A stretch of DNA of 64,000 bases from NCBI GenBank assembly GCA_963822765.1, contig CAWGJL010000010.1, positions 1 to 64,000 on the forward strand, given 5' to 3'. The notes under the pieces were generated by a model. The model was given only the letters and a program-made list of their open reading frames with translations. It was not told the DNA's origin and did not search any database. Positions 41,205 to 50,626 of this stretch are shown one piece after another. How positions within the stretch are numbered: the stretch's first letter is position 1; each line of letters starts with the position of its first letter. The position numbers and the translations under genes are program-made. This DNA is from Palsa-504 sp963822765. Its GTDB lineage: Bacteria; Actinomycetota; Actinomycetes; Streptosporangiales; Streptosporangiaceae.

Positions 41205-43001
41205 ATGCCTGACTTCGACGACGGACGCGACGAGACTGAGCTTCCGGCCGGGACCACGGTGGAAACCGACGTGCTTATCGTCGGCTCCGGGCCGGCGGGC
41301 GGCGCGGCGGCCCTGGCCCTGGCCACGCTCGGCGTGCCCAACATCATGATCACCAAGTACCGCTGGACCGCGAACACGCCGCGGGCGCACATCACGAACC
41401 AGCGGGCGATGGAGATCTTCCGCGATCTCGGCATCGAGGATCAGGTGCTGGCCGACGCGACCCCGCACGCGCTCGTCGGCGACACGGTGTTCTGTACGTC
41501 GATCGCCGGGGAGGAGATCGGCCGGATCCGCACCTGGGGCACGCACCCCGCGCGTGAGGCCGACTATCAGCTCGCTTCGCCGTGCCTGATCTGCGACATC
41601 CCGCAGACTTACCTGGAGCCGATCCTGGTCAAGAACGCCGCCGCCCGCGGCACCCAGGCCAGGTTCTCGACCGAGTACCTGTCGCTCGCGCAGGACGACG
41701 AGGGCGTGGACGTCAAGGTTCGCGACCGGCTGACCGGCGCCGTATACACGATCCGCACGAAGTACCTGATCGGCGCGGACGGCGCGCGCTCGAAGGTGGC
41801 CGAGGACATCGGCCTGCCCACGGAAGGCGCCATGGACATCGCCGGCTCGATGAATATCACCTTCAAAGCTGACATTTCCGCGCACGTGCAGACCCGCCCC
41901 TCCGTCCTCTACTGGGTCATCCAGCCGGGCAGCGACGTCGGCGGCATCGGCGCCGGCCTGGTCCGCATGGTCCGGCCGTGGAACGAGTGGCTGATCGTCT
42001 GGGGCTACGACATCAGCCAGCCCGCGCCGGTCGTCGACGACGAGGCAGCCGCCAAGATCGTCCGCAATCTGCTCGGCCTCCCCGACCTCGACGTCGAGAT
42101 CACCGGCACGAGCCTGTGGGGCAACAACGAGATGTACGCGACCCGCCTGCACCAGGGCCGCGTGTTCTGCGCCGGGGACGCCGTCCACCGCCATCCGCCG
42201 TCCAACGGCCTCGGCTCCAACACGTCCGTGCAAGACTCCTACAACCTCGCCTGGAAGCTCGCCGCCGTGCTGCGCGGCTACGCGGGCCCGGGACTCCTGG
42301 ACACCTACTCGGCCGAGCGCGCCCCCGTGGCGAAGCAGATCGTGCTGCGGGCCAACCAGAGCAGCCGGGAGTTCGGCCAGTTCTTCGAGGTGCTCGGGCT
42401 GACCGGCGCCGGGAGCGAAGAGGAGATGCGCCAGCAGATCGAGGAGCGGAAGGCCAACACCCCGCGGGGTGCGGCGAAGCGGGCGGCACTGGTGGCGGCG
42501 ATGGAGCTGAAGAACTACGAGTTCAATGCGCACGGCGTCGACCTCGGCCAGTTCTACGAGTCGGCCGCGATCGTCGGAGACGGTTCGGCGAGGCCAGCCC
42601 CGGCACGCGACCCGGAGCTGTACTACCAGCCGTCCACCGTGCCCGGGTCGCACCTGCCGCACGCCTGGGTCGGCGATGCCACGCACAAGGTCTCCACCCT
42701 GGACCTGGCGCCGTACACGAGGTTCACGCTGATCACCGGCATCGCCGGCGACGCCTGGCAGGCGGCCGCGGCCAAGGTCGGTCACGACCTGCGGATCCCG
42801 CTGGAGACCGTCGTCATCGGCCCGGGCCGCAAGGTCACCGACATCTACTACGACTGGGCGCGCGGCCGCGAGGTCGAAGAGGAGGGGGCCCTGCTAGTCA
42901 GGCCTGACAAGTTCATCGGCTGGCGCTCAGCGACGCTACCGGACGACCCGGAGCAAGCACTTCGCACCGCGCTGTCCTCGCTGCTGGAGCGCATCGTTTA
43001 G
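41205..43001 (+). CDS. FAD-dependent aromatic monooxygenase (TfdB/phenol hydroxylase type)
   Basis: 598 residues from ATG 41205, with GACAAT ending 6 nt upstream. DVLIVGSGPAGGAAALALATLG binds ADP of FAD, GADGARSKVAEDIGLP is the DG motif, and GRVFCAGDAVHRHPPSNGLGSNTSVQDSYNLAWKLAAVLRG is the GD motif. The C-terminal thioredoxin-like domain (THKVSTLDLAPYTRFTLITGIAG) is normal for phenol 2-monooxygenase relatives. Hydroxylates an aromatic ring using NAD(P)H and oxygen. Downstream of the AraC gene. Confidence 0.93.
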   Translation: MPDFDDGRDETELPAGTTVETDVLIVGSGPAGGAAALALATLGVPNIMITKYRWTANTPRAHITNQRAMEIFRDLGIEDQVLADATPHALVGDTVFCTSIAGEEIGRIRTWGTHPAREADYQLASPCLICDIPQTYLEPILVKNAAARGTQARFSTEYLSLAQDDEGVDVKVRDRLTGAVYTIRTKYLIGADGARSKVAEDIGLPTEGAMDIAGSMNITFKADISAHVQTRPSVLYWVIQPGSDVGGIGAGLVRMVRPWNEWLIVWGYDISQPAPVVDDEAAAKIVRNLLGLPDLDVEITGTSLWGNNEMYATRLHQGRVFCAGDAVHRHPPSNGLGSNTSVQDSYNLAWKLAAVLRGYAGPGLLDTYSAERAPVAKQIVLRANQSSREFGQFFEVLGLTGAGSEEEMRQQIEERKANTPRGAAKRAALVAAMELKNYEFNAHGVDLGQFYESAAIVGDGSARPAPARDPELYYQPSTVPGSHLPHAWVGDATHKVSTLDLAPYTRFTLITGIAGDAWQAAAAKVGHDLRIPLETVVIGPGRKVTDIYYDWARGREVEEEGALLVRPDKFIGWRSATLPDDPEQALRTALSSLLERIV

Positions 43002-43073
43002 GGCTACCCCGGCAGGTGCTCGGCGAGTACAACCCGGTGTCATCGCCCTTTGCCGCGTGATAGGCAAGGCTGG

Positions 43074-43964
43074 GTGAAGATCGTCGTTACTGCGCCTGCT
43101 GGCCATGTCGGATCGCGAGTCGTGCGGCTGCTGATCCAGGCCGGGGTTCGGCCCACGCTGCTCACCCGCCACCCGGCCCGGCTTGACCAGGCCACCTGCG
43201 GGCGCGCGGACGTGGTTGAAGCCGATCTGGGTGATGCCGGGGCCGTGGTACGGGCGACCCAGGATGCGGACGCGTTGTTCTGGCTGGAGCCGCAGACCGC
43301 TGACCCGGCCGCCGATCCGGTCGCCTGGTACGCCATGCTAGGCGCCACTGCGGCCCGCGCGGTGACGCAGAACGGCATCGGCCGCACGGTCTTCCTCAGT
43401 AGCATCGGGGCGGAGAAACGTTCCGGAGCCGGCGAGATCGACGGGCTGGCCCGGACCGAGGAGCAGCTCGACGCCACTGGCGCGAGCGTGCTGCACCTGC
43501 GCTGCGGGATGTTCTTCACGAACTTGCTGTGGGAACTGGATTCGATCCGCGACGGCGTGCTGCGCGCGACGATGCCGCTGGACTATGCGCAGCCGTGGGT
43601 CGACCCGCGCGACATCGGCGAGATCGCCGCCGCCCGGCTGCTGTGGCAGGGCTGGTCGGGTCGTCTGGTCCAGGCCGTCCACGGCCCCGAAGACCTCACA
43701 CTGTCGCAGGTCGCTGCCATCATCGGCGAGGCCACCGGGCGCCAGGTCCGGGCCGAGACGATCTCGCGGGAGGCCCAGCGCAGCTCACTGCGATCCGCGG
43801 GCCTCGGCGACAAGCAGGTCGAGGCCATTGCCGGGATGTCGGCGGTGACGCGCGAGGACTTCGTGGCCCAAGATGAGCGCAGTATCCTCACCACCACACC
43901 GACCACCCTGGCGGCCTGGGCCCATGCTCACCTGCGCCCTGCGCTGCTTGGCGCCGCCCGGTGA
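43074..43964 (+). CDS. NmrA-like NAD(P)-binding reductase (atypical SDR)
   Basis: 296 residues from GTG 43074. VKIVVTAPAGHVGSRVVRLLIQAGV is the Rossmann motif (degenerate GxxGxxG), TVFLSSIGAE, LHLRCGMFFTNLLWEL and the C-terminal YAQPWVDPRDIGEIAAARLL are NmrA/NAD(P)H-quinone-reductase-like features. Follows the monooxygenase by 72 nt and may act on the same substrate. Confidence 0.9.
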   Translation: MKIVVTAPAGHVGSRVVRLLIQAGVRPTLLTRHPARLDQATCGRADVVEADLGDAGAVVRATQDADALFWLEPQTADPAADPVAWYAMLGATAARAVTQNGIGRTVFLSSIGAEKRSGAGEIDGLARTEEQLDATGASVLHLRCGMFFTNLLWELDSIRDGVLRATMPLDYAQPWVDPRDIGEIAAARLLWQGWSGRLVQAVHGPEDLTLSQVAAIIGEATGRQVRAETISREAQRSSLRSAGLGDKQVEAIAGMSAVTREDFVAQDERSILTTTPTTLAAWAHAHLRPALLGAAR

Positions 43965-43992
43965 ACCATGCTATGAGGTGCGGGGAAGCCTC

Positions 43993-44017
43993 GCTTGCTC
44001 CCCCGTTTTGCTCCCCC
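43993..44017. repeat. Short interspersed repeat, copy A
   Basis: GCTTGCTCCCCCGTTTTGC followed by TCCCCC. A related copy is at 59793-59825. Both lie in non-coding sequence. Confidence 0.5.
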
Positions 44018-44102
44018 ATCGACTCGCGGGGCCTGCCAAGCTCTGGGTCTTTAGCCAGACGCAAGCAGCTAGCCTGGCCGAGCCGCGTGCTGGGTGCGGT
44101 CG

Positions 44103-44912
44103 TCAGGCTCCCAGGCTGCTCTTCGCCGCGGCCTGGAAGGCGCGGAACGGCAGCAGTCGCTTGGCCAGGAGGCCGACTCGCTCGCCCGCCTTGCCGACCG
44201 ATACCCGCCGCGGCGGGCGGCGGGATTCCAGCACGCGCCGGACCACGGCGGCTACGTCAGCGGCGGGTACACCGTTCGCCTCATCGCGTTCCATGAGACC
44301 GACGGCCTTGGCCATGGCGGCGCGGTAGACCGGATCGCCGCCAGCAGCCGATGCCATCCGGCGGCTGGCCGTGAAGTCGGTCTTGACATTGCCCGGCTCG
44401 ACCAGCGTCACATGCACGCCGAACGGTGCTACCTCGTAGGCCAGAGCTTCACCCAGACCCTCCAGAGCGAACTTGCTCGCGCTGTAGAAAGCCTGGAACG
44501 GGATGCCGATCACGCCCCCGATGGAACTCATCAGCACGATGCGGCCGCCGCCTTGCGCCCGCATGGCGGGCAGCACCTGCTGCAGCACCCGCACGCAGCC
44601 CCACAAGTTCGTCTCCAGCTGGGCCTTTGCCTCCCCGATCGTGCACTGCTCGACGGCACCGGCCAGGCCCCACCCAGCGGCGGCGACAACCGCGTCGATC
44701 CGGCCGCCGGCCGCCAGCATGCCCGCCACGCCACTGCGCACCGAATCGTCATCGTCGACATCCATGACCAGGCCAGCCCACCCGCCCGAGGTCGTGCCGC
44801 GCCTGCTCGCTCCCGTGACGGCCCAGCCGGCCGCATGCAACTCCTCGGCGCACGCCCTGCCGATGCCAGCCGACGCCCCGGTGACCAGCGCCCGCCGCGC
44901 CCCGTCGCTCAT
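44103..44912 (-). CDS. Short-chain dehydrogenase/reductase
   Basis: 269 residues. ALVTGASAGIGRACAEELHAAGW is the TGxxxGIG cofactor motif, VVAAAGWG the NAG-like strand, SSIGGVIGIPFQAFYSASKFALEG supplies Ser, Tyr and Lys (YSASK). C-terminus normal for classical SDRs. The second residue after the Rossmann strand (SRRGTT) suggests NADP. Convergent with the NmrA-like gene. Confidence 0.93.
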   Translation of the reverse strand: MSDGARRALVTGASAGIGRACAEELHAAGWAVTGASRRGTTSGGWAGLVMDVDDDDSVRSGVAGMLAAGGRIDAVVAAAGWGLAGAVEQCTIGEAKAQLETNLWGCVRVLQQVLPAMRAQGGGRIVLMSSIGGVIGIPFQAFYSASKFALEGLGEALAYEVAPFGVHVTLVEPGNVKTDFTASRRMASAAGGDPVYRAAMAKAVGLMERDEANGVPAADVAAVVRRVLESRRPPRRVSVGKAGERVGLLAKRLLPFRAFQAAAKSSLGA

Positions 44913-45182
44913 GGGTGCTCCGATCTCCCAGCCGCCCGGCGGACAGACCAGTCACCGAATCGTATGCCCGGCGCATGCCGAGCCAGCAGGACAATGCAAC
45001 TCACCGCACGCCCACCGCCCGGCCGCGCCACGGCAGCAAACCGGCGCACGGACCCGCCGAAGTCCACGCGGAGCCCGGCAACGCGCTTGCCCAGGCGGCA
45101 TTTCGGGTATCGGGAGAAAAGTATTAATTGTTCGCATTGACGTGCGACCTCGACGGAGGCTGACCGGGGAGGAACAGCGTCG

Positions 45183-47068
45183 GTGATCGAGAGCCTGGCG
45201 CGTCGCCCCGGCAGGCCAGGATGGTCGCGAGCGGTGGTCTCGGCTGCCGTCGCGATCACGGTCGTCGGGCTCTTGACGGCTGCGGCCGAGAACTCCGATG
45301 TGGCCGGGTCACTCAAGACGCTGGCCCATGTCCGCTGGACCTGGCTCGGGCCGGCGTCACGCTCGAGGTCATCTCGATAGCCGCTTTCGCCATCATGTTC
45401 CGCCGGCTCCTCAAAGCGGGCGGGGTGAGACCCCGGCCATCTGAGATGCTGGTTACTGTCTACGCTGCGAACGCGATGTCGGTCTGTGTTCCGCTCGCCG
45501 GCCCGGGCCTGGCCGCGGCGTACCTCTTCCGCCGCTTCACCCGGTTCGGCGCCGGTGCCGTGAGCGCCGGCTGGACGCTGCTGGCTGGCGGGGTGATCTC
45601 CGCTACCGCCTGGGTCGTTGTCCTAGCGGTCGGCGGCCTGGTGTCCGGGCGCACCGTGGTGCTGGCGATCGCCGTCCCCGCCCTCGCGTTCGCCGTGGCC
45701 GTCACGGCTACCATCGTGGTCGCGGCGAGCTTCCCTCCCGTGCGCCGGGTCTTGGAGAACTTCCTGACCCAGGCATTCACGCAGGGCGCGCGGCTGTTGC
45801 GCTGGCCGGCCACCGACCCGGAACTGGCCCTGCGGGCCTGGCTCCGGCGGTTCGGAGCCCTGCGTCTCCCGGCGTCTGACTGGGCGCTGGCTCTGGGTGA
45901 CTCACTGCTCAACTGGCTCACCGATGCGGCGGTCCTGAGCGTTGCCATCATCGCCGTCGGCGCTCGCGTCCCGTGGCATGACCTGCTCCTGGTCTACGCG
46001 GCGGGAGTCGGCGCGCAGGGCCTGTCCCTGGCCCCCGGCGGCCTGGGCATCACCGAGGGCGCGATTAGCCTGGCTCTGGTCGCATCTGGCGTGCATGTCC
46101 GCCAGGCCGTCGCCGCAGCCGTGCTGTACCGGCTGATCAGCTTCTGGTTCAACGCCGCGCTGGGGTGGCTGATCCTGCTGTTCCTCCGAACCCGCAGGCC
46201 CGCGGCACAGTCTGTTCCGGAGCCTGCGCTGGAGCCGTCAGCTGAGCCAGTGCCGCAAACAACGCCTCATGGCCATGAGCTCGTCCTGCTCCACGGCCAG
46301 CCCGGCAGCGCCGCCGACTGGGACGCCGTCCTGGCCCGTCTGCCGGCCCATCTGCACGCGGTGGCCCAGGACCGTCCCGGATACGGAGCGAGCCATCGGA
46401 ACGCCGCGGGCTTCACCGCCAACGCTCGGGTGATCCTTGATGACCTGGACGAACGGGGCGTGGACGCCGCCGTCCTGGTCGCCCATTCCTGGGCTGGCGG
46501 CGCTGCGCTCCTGGCGGCGCGCCTGGCCCCGCACCGGGTGAAGGCGGTGGTGCTGCTGGCCGGCATCGGCCCAGGCTCGGTCAACATCGTTGACTGGCTC
46601 CTCGCCGCACCGGTCATCGGCCCGCTTGCCGCGCAAGTCATGTGGCGGTGGACGCCGTGGATCGCCCGCGTCCGGCTCGCCTGGCTGAGCGGCCGGGAAG
46701 GCAGGCCGCTAGATCCCGGCGAGCATGTCAGCCTGCAGGTCTGGGGGGACAAGCACGCCGGCCCGGAGCCGCGGTGGCGAGCCTTCCTCACCGAGCAGCG
46801 GGCGCTGCTCACCGAGCTCGCCGAACTGGAGGGCGCGCTGCCGTCCATCGGGGTACCGGTGCTGCTGCTCGCCGACCCGGCCGATCAGATCGTGCCCATC
46901 ATGACCGCGCAGCGGCTGGTCAGCGAGCTGCCCCACGCCCGCCTGCGGCTCATCTCGGACGCGGGCCATCACCTGCCCCGGCGCGCCCCTGGCGCGGTCA
47001 TCGAGGCGATAGCCGGGTTCGTCGCCGCCCTCGACGCACCCGTCGCCAGCGGCTCAGGTGACCTTTAG
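45183..47068 (+). pseudogene. YbhN-like membrane protein fused to an alpha/beta hydrolase; frameshift near start
   Basis: From GTG 45183 (GGGGAGGA upstream) the frame encodes SRAVVSAAVAITVVGLLTAAAENSDVAGSLKTLAHVRWTWLG; at about 45350 (CTCGGGCCGGCG) the family sequence moves to the next frame (GVTLEVISIAAFAIMFRRLL). The second frame runs intact to 47068: lysylphosphatidylglycerol-synthase-type TM domain (GPGLAAAYLFRRF, LAPGGLGITEGAISLALVASG), a Pro/Glu linker, then a complete hydrolase (LVLLHGQPGSAADW, VAHSWAGG with Ser, DPADQIVP, DAGHHLP). One base restores a fusion of about 625 residues. Confidence 0.75.
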
Positions 47069-47128
47069 GCCGCTACGTACGCGCGTGCGCCGGCATGCCC
47101 ATCACATGATCCGGGAGGCTGTTGCACC

Positions 47129-47614
47129 ATGACGTTCCAGATTCGCCAGCTCAGCACGGCCGACTACCCGTTTGTGATCTCGGTCATCGACCAATGGTGG
47201 GGCGGCCGCCAGATGGCGGACAAGCTTCCGCGTCTGTTCTTCGAGCACTTCACCGACACCAGTTTCGCGGCGGAACGCGACGGCAAACTGGCCGGTTTCC
47301 TGGCTGGGTTCATCTCCCAGTCCAGGCCCGGCGAGGCCTATATTCACTTTGTCGGCGTAGATCCGGCAGAGCGCGGCAGCGGGCTCGGCCGCCTGCTCTA
47401 TGAGGCGTTCTTCCAGATTGCCAGGGCTCGCGGGTGCGTCCTGGTCCGCGCGGTCACGTCCCCGGTGAACCGCGGTTCGGTCGCGTTCCACCAGCGGATG
47501 GGTTTCCAGCTGGAGCCCGGCGATGAAGAGGTCGACGGCATCCCGGTTTCCTCCGGCTATGACGGCTATGGCGGCGACCGGGTTCGCTTCATCCGGAGCC
47601 TGCGCGGTGCTTGA
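47129..47614 (+). CDS. GNAT acetyltransferase
   Basis: 161 residues. FQIRQLSTADYPFVISVIDQWWGGRQMADKLPRLFFEHF, HFVGVDPAERGSGLGRLLYEAFFQIARARG (acetyl-CoA loop RGSGLG) and NRGSVAFHQRMGFQLEPGDEEVDGIPV, a common subtype of small-molecule acetyltransferases. The terminal SSGYDGYGGDRVRF loop is typical. Stands alone. Confidence 0.92.
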   Translation: MTFQIRQLSTADYPFVISVIDQWWGGRQMADKLPRLFFEHFTDTSFAAERDGKLAGFLAGFISQSRPGEAYIHFVGVDPAERGSGLGRLLYEAFFQIARARGCVLVRAVTSPVNRGSVAFHQRMGFQLEPGDEEVDGIPVSSGYDGYGGDRVRFIRSLRGA

Positions 47615-48035
47615 CCTGCTCCTCACCCCTCCGCCCCGGCGATAGCGAGAGCGGTCAAGTGGTTGCGTGCTTGATCCGTGCAGGCGCGTGGAATTCCTAT
47701 CTGCCGGTTCTGTTGCCAGGGCGGCTCGGCATTGGGCCGCGGGCGCGCCGCGCTAGTCGCTGAGCGTGACCAAGCGCCTGTCCGCATGGCCGCGGAGGCG
47801 GCGCGCTTAGCGAACCGGTTCCCCGGACCATGGGGCGGCGCGGAGACCGTTCCTGCTCGGTATCGACGCGGGGCTTGCCGTGAGGATCGCCGTCATTGCT
47901 CTGGCTGACCATGCCGGGGTCGCGTGTGATACGGATGGGGTTCGGCGACCGAACATGATTCAGCGCCAGCGATGAGCCCGGCCATACCGTCGGTCTATAT
48001 GTCAAACGCTGCGTCCGATCACAGGAGGAGTCGTG
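47615..48035. other. Gap without recognised gene
   Basis: Short open stretches occur on both strands, but none has a ribosome site, a family motif or protein-like composition. The last 40 nt contain the ribosome site of the following gene. Confidence 0.4.
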
Positions 48036-48680
48036 ATGCCCCGCACCCGGGTCCACAACATGAACATCTCCCTCGACGGCTACGCCGCCGGCGAGCATGT
48101 GACGTTCGACGCCCCGATTGGCGGCGCCGAGCAACTGTTCAAGTGGTTCGACGGCCGGGTAATCCATGGCGTCGATAAGGCGGATGCCCCCGTCACGCTG
48201 GACCGCGCCCTGACCAGCATGTGGAGCCAGGGCATCGGCGCCGAGATCATGGGACGTCGCAAGTTCGGTCCCCAGGCTGGCGATTGGCCCGACGACGGGT
48301 GGCAGGGCTGGTGGGGCGACGAACCGCCATTCCAGACGCCAGTGTTCGTCATGAGCCACCACCCCCACCCCACGATTGACTTTCCCAACGGGACGAGCTT
48401 CCGGTTCGTGGACGGGCCGCCGGACGAGGTGCTTCGCCTCGCCCAGGAGGCTGCAGGTGGGCGCGATGTCCGCATCGGCGGAGGACCCTCGACCGTACGT
48501 CAGTTCCTCCAGGCCGACCTGATCGACTTCATGCACCTGGTGATCGTGCCGATAACCCTCGGGCGCGGTGTATCCCTCTGGGAGGGATCAAGCGGCCTCG
48601 AAGACCGCTTCACCATCGAGTCGGTCACCTCGCCCAGCGGTCTGACTCACCAGCTGTGGAACAAGAACGACCACGCCTGA
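48036..48680 (+). CDS. Dihydrofolate-reductase-family (RibD C-terminal domain) protein
   Basis: 214 residues from ATG 48036; AGGAGG lies 7-12 nt upstream. VHNMNISLDGYAAGEHVTFDAPIGG is the typical start, IMGRRKFG, FVMSHHPHPTIDF, and RIGGGPSTVRQFLQADLIDFMHLVIVPITLGRG the NADPH-binding and dimer part. Actinobacterial stand-alone members of this family are reductases of unknown substrate. Unlinked to riboflavin genes here. Confidence 0.93.
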   Translation: MPRTRVHNMNISLDGYAAGEHVTFDAPIGGAEQLFKWFDGRVIHGVDKADAPVTLDRALTSMWSQGIGAEIMGRRKFGPQAGDWPDDGWQGWWGDEPPFQTPVFVMSHHPHPTIDFPNGTSFRFVDGPPDEVLRLAQEAAGGRDVRIGGGPSTVRQFLQADLIDFMHLVIVPITLGRGVSLWEGSSGLEDRFTIESVTSPSGLTHQLWNKNDHA

Positions 48681-48820
48681 ACCCCGCACCCCGAACCGGG
48701 GACTGTCCCTTATGCCGCACCAGACCGACCTGATCTGCAGGTAAGGCGACGCCTGAATATTTATGCACACTCCCGGGCACGGTGAACGTCATTCAATCGC
48801 GGACGGGTACTGTTTGATCG

Positions 48821-49597
48821 CTAAGCGGACGTGGTGGCTGGCTGTTGCAGCTGGGCGGCGAGGAACTGGTCCCAGGTTCGGGAGCCGAGGGTGTGTCCTG
48901 GTGACGGCAGCAGGGCGCCGTCGCGGACTGCCCGGGTGCCCGGTATCCGGACCGGCAGCACCCATCGGTGGCGGCGGCTGGCCTTCAGGTACCCCCGGAG
49001 GAGGTCCGTCCAGCTGCTCACCTGCGGTCCGGCCATGTCCGGTACCCGGCCGGCGGGCTCGCCTAGTGCCAGCCCAGCGAGCCGGGCCGCCACATCGCGG
49101 GGGTCGACCGGCTGAACGATGAAGCCCGCTGGCACTGGCGCGACGGGGAACAGGGTCAGCCTCCGCGCGTTGGCCAGGCAATAGTCGTAGAACTGCGTGA
49201 CTCGCAGGATCGTCCACGGCAGCCCGGACTCGGCTACGATCTGCTCCGACTGGAGCTTCCTCTTCGGGTATCCCCAGGAGGCGATCTGGTCGATGCCGAC
49301 GATGGACACGTACACCAGGTGGGGAGAACTCTTCCGGGATGCCGCCACGAGGTTGCGGGTGGCGTCGGCGTCGCCGCGCGTGCTGGTCGCGCAGTGGATG
49401 ATGGCCGCCGACGCGGTCACTGCCGGGTCGACGCCCTGACCGGTCCGCAGGTCGGCGGTGAAGAATGTGGCCCCCGGCGGGACGGGCCGGTCATGGCGGG
49501 CGAGAACGCGGACATCGCAACCGCTGTCCAGCAGCTGTGCGGCGACAAGCTTCCCGAGGCGGCCGGTGCCGCCTGTGACAAGGATCGGCGAGGCCAT
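48821..49597 (-). CDS. NmrA-like NAD(P)-binding oxidoreductase
   Basis: 258 residues from ATG 49597, AAGGAGAG 6-13 nt before it. ILVTGGTGRLGKLVAAQLLDSG is the GxxGxxG motif; YVSIVGIDQIASWGYPKRKLQSEQIVAESGLPWTILRVTQFYDY includes the YxxxK-like PKRKL. Divergent from an ECF41-like sigma factor; ECF41 genes commonly sit beside oxidoreductases, epimerases or decarboxylases, so this is its likely target. The promoter-like TGTCACA lies between them on the sigma-gene strand. Confidence 0.92.
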   Translation of the reverse strand: MASPILVTGGTGRLGKLVAAQLLDSGCDVRVLARHDRPVPPGATFFTADLRTGQGVDPAVTASAAIIHCATSTRGDADATRNLVAASRKSSPHLVYVSIVGIDQIASWGYPKRKLQSEQIVAESGLPWTILRVTQFYDYCLANARRLTLFPVAPVPAGFIVQPVDPRDVAARLAGLALGEPAGRVPDMAGPQVSSWTDLLRGYLKASRRHRWVLPVRIPGTRAVRDGALLPSPGHTLGSRTWDQFLAAQLQQPATTSA

Positions 49598-49681
49598 GAG
49601 GCTCTCCTTACGATGCTTGGCCCTCAAGAGGGATGAGTTACGTTCCGCCCGTTGTGATCCGTCCGCGCCCGGCCGGCTGCC

Positions 49682-49708
49682 TGTCACATCGGTGCGGTCT
49701 GGACGGTC
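49682..49708 (+). promoter_or_regulatory. ECF41-like promoter
   Basis: TGTCACA (49682-49688), 15 nt spacer, then CGGTC (49704-49708), 37 nt before the sigma gene. The -35 equals the element known for ECF41 promoters; the -10 is near CGTC but not identical. Suggests autoregulation. Confidence 0.5.
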
Positions 49709-49744
49709 ACCTCTATGTCCGGCTACGACGAGAGAGTGTGACCG

Positions 49745-50626
49745 ATGGACGAAGAGGACGTGCTCGCGGAACGGTTCGAGGCTCACCGGCCCCGGCTGCG
49801 GGCAGTCGCCTACCAGGCGCTCGGCTCGGCTAGCGAGGCCGACGACGCTGTCCAGGAGACCTGGCTGCGGCTGAGCCGCGCTGACGCCGGCACCATCGAG
49901 AACCTCGCCGGCTGGCTGACGAGGGTCGTCGCCAGGGTGTGCCTGAACATGCTGGCCGCGCGCCGGGACGAGCCGGCGGGCGTTCACCTGCCCGAGTCAG
50001 CCGCCGCTGGCACGGACAGCGGCCCCGAAGCCGACGCGCTGCTGGCCGACTCCATCGGCCCCGCGCTCCTGGTCATCTTCCACACGCTGGCGCCCGCCGA
50101 ACGGGTCTCCTTCGTCTTGCACGACATCTTCGCCGTACCGTTCGATGACATCGCGGCTATCGTCGGCCGCTCACCCGCTGCGGCCCGTCAGCTAGCCAGC
50201 CGCGCCCGCCGCCGGGTACAGGGCATTGCTCCAGGGCCGGGCACTGACCTGGCCCTGGAGCGGGCAATCACCGACGCGTTCCTCACCGCCGCCCGCAGCG
50301 GGAACTTCAGCGCGCTGATGGAGGCCCTCGATCTAGACGCCGTCGTGCGCTCCAATGGCACCGAGGTAGTCCGCGGCGCGGCGGCGGTAGCCGGGCGCGC
50401 GTTCCCCTTCACTCGACTCGCCAAGGTCATCTTGCCGGCAGTGATCAACGGGGGCGTCGGCCTGGTCACGGCCACGGACCGGAGACCGGTCACCCTCGTG
50501 GCCTTCACGATCGCCGACTCGAAGATCACCGCGATCGACCTCATCGACGAGCCCCACCGCATCGCGGAAGCCGACCTGGCTATTGTTCAAGCCAAAGACG
50601 AGGCATCCGTTCTTAGCGGTGCGTGA
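49745..50626 (+). CDS. ECF sigma factor with SnoaL-like C-terminal domain (SigJ/ECF41 type)
   Basis: 293 residues. Region 2: FEAHRPRLRAVAYQALGSASEADDAVQETWLRL and IENLAGWLTRVVARVCLNMLAAR. Region 4: LAPAERVSFVLHDIFAVPFDDIAAIVGRSPAAARQLASRARRRVQ. The linker has HLPES where ECF41 proteins have WLPEP. From residue 175 a SnoaL/NTF2-like domain (ITDAFLTAARSGNFSALMEALDLDAVVRSNG) follows, which in the family modulates activity in place of an anti-sigma factor. The next gene starts within its stop codon. Confidence 0.93.
   Translation: MDEEDVLAERFEAHRPRLRAVAYQALGSASEADDAVQETWLRLSRADAGTIENLAGWLTRVVARVCLNMLAARRDEPAGVHLPESAAAGTDSGPEADALLADSIGPALLVIFHTLAPAERVSFVLHDIFAVPFDDIAAIVGRSPAAARQLASRARRRVQGIAPGPGTDLALERAITDAFLTAARSGNFSALMEALDLDAVVRSNGTEVVRGAAAVAGRAFPFTRLAKVILPAVINGGVGLVTATDRRPVTLVAFTIADSKITAIDLIDEPHRIAEADLAIVQAKDEASVLSGA

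Noticed and set aside
41175..42785. 536-codon minus-strand frame opposite the FAD monooxygenase
   Set aside because: The plus strand has all three FAD motifs; the opposite frame is compositional.
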